Positions 58,531 to 64,000 of a DNA stretch of 64,000 bases are shown here, in pieces. This DNA comes from Prochilodus magdalenae (lineage: Eukaryota; Chordata; Actinopteri; Characiformes; Prochilodontidae). The DNA lies in NCBI GenBank assembly GCA_024036415.1, contig JAMWET010001300.1:1357501-1421500 (forward strand), in the 5' to 3' direction. The notes beneath the pieces are model-generated. The model did no database searches. It was not told the origin of the DNA and was given only the letters and a program-made list of their open reading frames with translations. The translations under genes were made by a program, and so were the position numbers. Position 1 is the stretch's first letter; each line of letters begins with the position of its first letter.

Positions 58531-60814
58531 TTATTAATGTAAGAAGACCAGGCGTTTACATTTCTTACTGATGGGAAATGTCTAACTAGTTACTTCCAAA
58601 TTCTTTTGTGTAGCTGTGTTAATTCATAGTTGTTTATTTTATTTTTTTTTATGATCATGTGATTATATGAGATGAGCTTAATCGCAAAATCAGTATCAGA
58701 TGTGGAGATGCCCTAAATAGCAAACCAAGTAATTAGCAAAAATCTAAAAAGTACAAAAATATGAAGTAACATTACTGCCCTCTACATGGCAGATTAGAAG
58801 CTGATTTCCTTCTCAGGGCAAGAACACCATGGATAAGCGCCCCCAGGGGAATCAGTACCCCCACTATTCCCTCCTAATCAAACGATGGGTAAAATTTTAT
58901 TTCTACACATTTACTGAAAGACTAGATTGGACTAGATTATTCTGATTAGTCTGATATACGGATGCTATGTTACAGAGACAGAACTATGATTTTATTTTAA
59001 GAGGAGCTAAAGTGTAAAGATGCCCGACACAGAGCAACGCCACCCCCCCAATACTACCCATACATTTTTATCATAAAGACACAAAATTGTTCACTGAAAT
59101 TCCACTGAGAAGTGAGCACTGGCATCCCATGCTAGCTGCACTAATCATTCCCTAATTTCTGAAAAATGTGAAGACACAAAATTATAAGATTATTCTGGCT
59201 ATAAATTAAATATTCTACAACATTAATGTAAGATTCACAAGGGGAGGATGCTTCTTATAGTTTCTTATGTAGTATAAAACCTTTTTTCCCCTAACTGGGA
59301 ATGGCCTTATCCACCCTGTACTTACTAGACTTTAGTTTTGCGAACGTAAACTGTTTTAAGGGGGTATGTTTCCCCTTTTTTCTCCTACAAGTTATGGGCA
59401 TAAGACTTAACACCTTACAGTCGCCTCTGTCACAAATAAAACTGGCCAAACCCTGTACATGTAAAAAAGGAAAATGAGGTTTGAGAGGGTTTATTTAGGA
59501 CCGCATTTTTATGTTAACTCTTTATTGCTGACAAAAACATATGACTCACTCTGGCTAACTAGCACTAATTATACAGAATCATAAGTAGTAAATATTCAGT
59601 AAATAAATATTAGAATAATAAGATAAAAATGATACTGTTACTGATACTGATACAGAGATTTTGTTGTTGTGGTTGCTGGGTTTGATTTACACTGTAGTTT
59701 AGTGTATTACTTGTATTACAAATGTTTTGTTTCTTTCATGTATAAAACAGGTCCGATAAAAGCTAACCCTGGTTCAATCTAAATCCAGCAACTTCCTTCT
59801 TTTTCTTGTACATTTTTAAAATTTGCCTGTCAAACATGAGCTGCCAAGTTAATCTACAACTGCAGATAAGCACTGTGTTAATGTTTTATTCTCTCTATTA
59901 TCTGAGTAAACATTCGTGAACCAAAAGGCTTTATAAACCAGCTTAATAAATACTAGAAAATGTAGATATTCATAACGACATGACAAACACATCACACAGA
60001 ACAGTACACGCATGCTGAATGAAATATGTTGCAATCTGAGGTGGAAGATGAAATTGGGTAAGGACCTTTGGCTGCTTCAGAAGCCGCAGAAAGGAATTGC
60101 GCACTTCAGGTACATGTGGATTTGCTTTCACCCCTAAAAACACAGTGAACGTTTATTTATTTTTAGTATATGTTAAAGACTGATTCTAATTAGAGGTGAC
60201 GTTCTACCGCTTTTTCTTTTCTGACCTTTCTCTTTTCTGACACTAATGCCAACAATACAACCTTTAACAACAGCTAAAACTGATACGGATCTGTATAACT
60301 ATTCAGTTAAACTCTGTCACTATACCACACAGCTACCACAGTACCACAGGAGTTGGATTCCTGTAGGTGTTTGATGTTCTTAGGTTAACATTAAAAGTGA
60401 AATCAACAGGTTTCTGCATTGTTCAATGGTTAAGATGTAAACAAAGTCAATAGTGGTTTACGTAAAATGACTTGCAGACGGCGGTGGCAGGAATCAGGTA
60501 AAGTAATTGCTACAATGCAACTATAGCCATTACAAATAACACCCTGCATGTGCCTATTCACCAGGAAACCTCAAAACAATTGTAAAATATTGTCTATCAT
60601 GCAGCACATTTCACAAAATGATTTCATATTATAACTTCTTGTAAAGTAGCCGTTAGAAACCTTAACATCTTCAGACCAAGATATTCCTATCACCACCACT
60701 GTGAACAATTCTGACTCACTAAGCTTCTCTAGAAGATATCATTTCATATCAAACCACTCCAAATGACTTGGCTGTAATGATTTAATCATAGAGAAATATA
60801 CAACATATATACCG

Positions 60815-61496
60815 TACCAGTCAAAAGTACCAGTCACCTCCTCATTCAATGGTTCTTCTTTATTATTTTCTACATTAGATAGCAAATTAATAGTGAATAC
60901 ATTAAAACTTTGAAGGAACACATATGGAATTATGTAGTAAATAAACCAGAATATGTTTTATACTTTAGACTCTTCCAAATAGCCACCTTTTACTTTGATG
61001 GCAGCTTGGCATTTCTTGGCATTCTCTCAATCAGCTTCATGAGGTAGTCACCTGGAATGGCTTTCCAACAGCCTTGAAGGAGTTCCCACAGGTGCTGAGC
61101 ACTTGTTGGCTGATTTTCCTTTACTCTGCAGCCCAATCCATCCCCGATCATCTCAGTCGGGTGTAGGCCGGGTGACTTTGGAGGCCTGGTTATCTGAGGC
61201 AACTCTCCATTATTTCCTTGCTTAGTCAAATAGGCCTTACATAACCTGGAGGTGTGTTTGAGGTCACTGTCCTGTTGGAAAACTAATGATGGTACCACTA
61301 AGTGACCAGATGGGATGGCATGTCTCTGCAGAATGCTGTGGTAGCCATGATGGTTACGTTTGCCTTGAATTTTGAGTAAATTACAAACAGTGTAGAAACC
61401 ATTAAGAAACCATACACTCATCTCTTCTGTGTCTCACAAAGACGCCATGTAGATAATTTATAGAAATAAAGAAAAATAGAACATTTGACTGGTTCT
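60815..61496 (-). mobile_element. Tc1-like transposon remnant, internally shortened
   Basis: Left end reads ACCAGTCAAAAGTACCAGTCA and the right end ACATTTGACTGGT, an imperfect inverted pair. At about 680 bp it is half of a full Tc1 element. The minus strand carries the C-terminal part of a Tc1 transposase (61421..60990): RNHHGYHSILQRHAIPSGH, VFQQDSDLKHTSRL with the second catalytic Asp, and a decayed third motif SPGLHPTEMIGDGL where active copies have PDLNPIE. The N-terminal DNA-binding half is missing. Dead element, lying between slc1a1 and the putative spata6l. Confidence 0.9.
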
Positions 61497-61640
61497 GTAT
61501 ATATATTTTAAGCTACATGTAACCTACTATAATTCACAAATTCTGTAATAATTTTCTTCTTAATGTTACTAGTTTATCAAATTATTTGTCTGGATTTAAT
61601 TTAATTACTTTATATTTTATTGTGTTATTAATTGGGGATT

Positions 61641-61646
61641 TTTATT
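61641..61646 (-). promoter_or_regulatory. Candidate polyadenylation signal for the putative spata6l
   Basis: TTTATT on plus (AATAAA on minus), about 190 bases after the proposed stop codon. In AT-rich sequence such a hexamer is common, so this is only a placement guess. Confidence 0.3.
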
Positions 61647-61836
61647 TAGTTGACTACATTTCATAATAGACTTGGTCAAAAATAAGATTGGATAAGCTAT
61701 TTTTGTCCCCCCCGTTATCCACCCCTACATCACTACAAGCAATCAAAGCCATCTCTAATTCAGTAGAAGGAGCTTTCACTTATGCACATACCAGACTTTG
61801 GTATTGAGCAGCTGTTTTTGCCTGTCCTTAAGGAGC

Positions 61837-61899
61837 TCATGTATGCGGTGAAATGGACCGCCGTGCTAGCACTTCGTCTATTTCAGACTCCGTGGCACC
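61837..61899 (-). CDS. spata6l: Putative spata6l terminal coding segment
   Basis: After CTGGCAG the frame reads GATESEIDEVLARRSISPHT and a TGA at 61839..61837. Directly past the stop another frame gives a coding-like, charged stretch (see findings), so the true C-terminus may be longer or the gene may carry a frame break here. An AATAAA on the minus strand at 61646..61641 could end the transcript. Confidence 0.5.
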   Translation of the reverse strand, partial: GATESEIDEVLARRSISPHT

Positions 61900-63000
61900 C
61901 TGCCAGCAGAGAGAAAGGCATATGTAACATACAGCACGTTCGCGATAATACATCTTAACAGTGAGGGAGGCTCCACCTGTGCATGTGAATCGGTGTGTTA
62001 CTCACGTAGGTCAGTCTGTGCACGGCTCTGGGAGAGGTGAGAAGACTGCGGACTCGCTCCTGAACCTCCTCCCACACGTTAGGGGAACATAAGAGAGAAC
62101 TGCCGAGACAGAAATGGGATCTATAAACATGGACAGATTTAATATGGTGACAGAAGCAACAGCTATCTGGAATGCCCATGTGAACACAAGCTATGTCTAG
62201 GCGATCCTCTGGAGTCAGTGCTTTATTCATTGTAATGGAGTAAGATAAAGCGGAAGATGCTCACATCTGAGCAGACGAACCTGTTTTGCCTGGGGCTTGC
62301 CATGGTGCAATGACTCAGTGGTGCTGGGCTAGGGGATCCCTCATATCCCACCAGGGGAGGCTGCTGGCCCAGTTCCTTAGCGTCGTCAAGGAGATCATCT
62401 GTGTCTGAGGATGAGCTTTCATTAGGCAGCTAAAATAATAAACAGAGCCATGGGTTATTAATATGGCAGGGATTTCCCAACCTGCAAGCTATTCTGCAGC
62501 GCAGTATTCTGCAGGGTAACATTACGTTACAGCTTACTAACTTCTCCTCTGTCACAGTCAAAACAAAAGTATGAAAATTACTTTTTTGCATAACCTATTT
62601 AAAAAGCTGACACTTATCACTGGGTTATTAATGTTTATTATACAGTAAGTAATCAGTAACTACATTAGAACTACTCATGTGTCTACATTTATTAAAAATA
62701 ACATATGAAAATGATCCATTTACCATGTGGCTGGAGTGGCTTCTTGTTATGGTTCCTATGTGAAGTATGGGAAAAGTAAAAATATAATGTTAGATGTGTG
62801 GGAAAGTGTTGGGTACAGTGTAACCAGGCTGACAGCGACAATAAAAACATGCTATTCCTAAATGACGTCTCCTCATACCTGAGTCTCCTGGAGATTCTGA
62901 GCAAAAAGTCGACTGACTTCTTAACCTGCTGCTTCTGCCAGACTCAGCTGACCAGCGGGATAAGTGTCCACCCCCTGACCATGAGCCCTTTCTCTGGAGG
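61837..63000 (-). CDS. spata6l: Probable spata6l (SPATA6-like), last four readable exons
   Basis: Four minus-strand exons with matching splice phases, 62993..62879, 62404..62281, 62099..62006 and 61899..61837. They give a low-complexity basic/serine region (GSWSGGGHLSRWSAESG), an acidic-proline segment (TDDLLDDAKELG, LVGYEGSPSPAP), then NVWEEVQERVRSLLTSPRAV and GATESEIDEVLARRSISPH with a stop. The WEEVQERVR block with a following RRS motif resembles the C-terminus of the SPATA6 family, which is implicated in sperm-neck and ciliary structures. In human 9p24, SPATA6L lies on the opposite strand, tail to tail with SLC1A1, exactly as here. Family match is from memory and weak; synteny is the stronger argument. 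Upstream exons lie right of the window or were not recognised. Confidence 0.5.
62006..62099 (-). CDS. spata6l: Putative spata6l exon with the WEEVQERVR block
   Basis: 94 bp between a CTCGGCAG acceptor and a GTGAGT donor. It encodes SLLCSPNVWEEVQERVRSLL then TSPRAVHRLTY, the most family-like segment of this gene. The open frame upstream in the intron is not coding. Confidence 0.6.
62281..62404 (-). CDS. spata6l: Putative spata6l exon, acidic and proline-rich
   Basis: 124 bp; TDDLLDDAKELGQQPPLVG and SPSPAPLSH are in the single open frame. I chose the acceptor CCTCAG ending at 62405 because it keeps phase with the exon before; an alternative TTTTAG ending at 62431 also leaves the frame open but breaks phase with that exon. 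The chosen donor GTTCGT fits the phase of the next exon; a stronger-looking GTGAGC further on (62263..62258) does not. Confidence 0.45.
62879..62993 (-). CDS. spata6l: Putative spata6l exon, Ser/Arg-rich
   Basis: 115 bp with CCTCCAG acceptor and GTATGA donor; only one frame is open across it. It encodes RKGSWSGGGHLSRWSAESG and SSRLRSQSTFCSESPGDS and leaves in phase 1. Biased composition makes homology hard to judge. Confidence 0.5.
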
Positions 63001-64000
63001 AAAAACGATCTCATTATTCTTTATCACTTATTTACAATAACATATCAGTAACATGTGCAGCTTTTCATTCTGTATAGTTCATTTTCAGCATGTTCTCTAG
63101 GCTATCAGGATCACTGATGGGCTTTGTGCCCTCTGCTGGTCACTGTCATTTATAACGTATATTGAGAGAGAATTTTTAGACAAAAGCCATATAACACCCA
63201 GGACCAGGCAGCTTTTTAAAAACCATATCGAAGGAGCACTACAATTCATTTTAATATCAAATGTAATGAATCAAATTAACTGTAATTGTAATATAAATGT
63301 TATTATGAAATGATGAAGGATTATATATGTATCGGAACATACATTTCTATGACAGATATAGTGCACAGTTTGTGAGGATGAAGTCTTGGATGCTATTAAA
63401 AATGACTCCATTTGTAAAACTGTTATCTCTTCTTTCCTCCCAATTGGATTGCTGTCACACCTAGTGTGATGATGTAGAACCACACATCACCAGTGCATGG
63501 TATAAGATGTATATACTTACCTGTGACTAGTCTTTACCCATACAAGGTCATGACTTGTAAGAGGTATTGATTAACTGATTATTGGATAATCGCTTGTTGC
63601 ACTTAAAATGTTTTTATATTCATTGCTCTTGTTTTACCCAAAGTAATAATGGTATATTCTGGGGGAGGGACTAATCGAATATAACAGGGTGCAACATGGA
63701 TAAAGGGGAACTTTTTTGCCCAGACCGAGAGGCTAAAGGGTAGAATGCAAGATCTTTATGACTCTGTAGTCAGTCGATCTGTCTATCTCTGTATATAGAG
63801 TTTTGTTTATGTCGTTTTGTTTTCCTTTAAGGGTATGTGCCTGTAAATATGTAAATAGCTGTCTGTCTCGTGTAAATAAAAAGGTGGAGGGGAAACATCT
63901 TAGTCCTCGTGCCGACCAACTTTTTCCAGGCCCTTAGATCTCTCGCCCGACACTATCCATAGTGTGTGACACACCACTCCTGCACCCTGCAGGGTCTGTG
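62994..64000. other. Right-edge sequence, putative spata6l intron
   Basis: No exon of the putative spata6l was recognised here. The last 340 bp (from about 63.66 kb) contain TGTAAATAAAAAGGTGG and GC-richer sequence different from their surroundings, perhaps the start of a retroelement that continues past the edge. Confidence 0.4.

Larger units (their letters stand above)
57641..60814. other. Intergenic region after slc1a1
   Basis: Holds the long TA microsatellite and LINE-type tail at 58.3-58.5 kb. A stretch near 57.78-57.88 kb (GTTGAGTGGAGTAAACCC ... TTTTTACAGTG) looks like the end of a short fish DNA repeat. One weak exon-like open stretch at 60067-60133 on minus is discussed under findings. 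Confidence 0.6.

Noticed and set aside
60990..61421. 143-codon open frame on minus as a host gene
   Set aside because: It is the C-terminal part of a decayed Tc1 transposase within recognisable terminal repeats.
1..64000. CRISPR array, tRNA or rRNA genes, prokaryotic or phage-type systems
   Set aside because: No regularly spaced direct repeats, no cloverleaf or box B pattern that I could recognise, and gene structure is plainly vertebrate.

Overview
The window looks like a piece of a teleost fish nuclear genome. It is AT-rich, has split genes with GT..AG introns, many microsatellites, several decayed Tc1/mariner-type elements and LINE-like tails. It holds no prokaryotic operons, no CRISPR array and no RNA gene I could recognise. 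Tc1 abundance and the style of the repeats would fit an otophysan fish (characin, catfish or relative), but that is an inference and I cannot name the species.

Two genes can be read exon by exon from splice sites and protein similarity. On the minus strand, 36483 down past the left edge, is the 5' half of rap1gds1 (SmgGDS), an armadillo-repeat guanine-nucleotide exchange factor and chaperone for small GTPases. Eight exons are present, about 302 codons; the rest lies outside. Its CpG-rich promoter is at about 36.3-36.96 kb. On the plus strand, 43096-56178, is a complete slc1a1 (EAAT3/EAAC1 neuronal glutamate transporter): 12 coding exons giving 528 residues, with all transport motifs and the C-terminal TSQF tail intact, and a polyadenylation signal at 57608. 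The two genes are divergent, with about 6.2 kb between rap1gds1's likely start and the slc1a1 first coding exon.

On the minus strand at 61.8-63.0 kb are the last four readable exons of a third gene, probably spata6l. The call rests on weak protein resemblance plus the tail-to-tail placement next to slc1a1 that is known in human 9p24.

Layout: 1-36.9 kb, rap1gds1 exons scattered through large introns full of repeats (three Tc1-like families, a short TIR element family, microsatellites); 36.9-42.8 kb, intergenic; 42.8-57.6 kb, slc1a1; 57.6-61.6 kb, intergenic with a LINE tail, a long TA microsatellite and a Tc1 remnant; 61.6-64 kb, 3' part of the putative spata6l and its introns.

I found no convincing new biological system. 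The most notable observations are a perfect 71-bp AT-centred palindrome 75 bp before the last slc1a1 exon, uniform phase-1 armadillo exons in rap1gds1 including the 147-bp cassette that corresponds to the known SmgGDS-607/558 splice difference, a possible reading-frame break at the spata6l C-terminus, and paired transposon copies in rap1gds1 introns.
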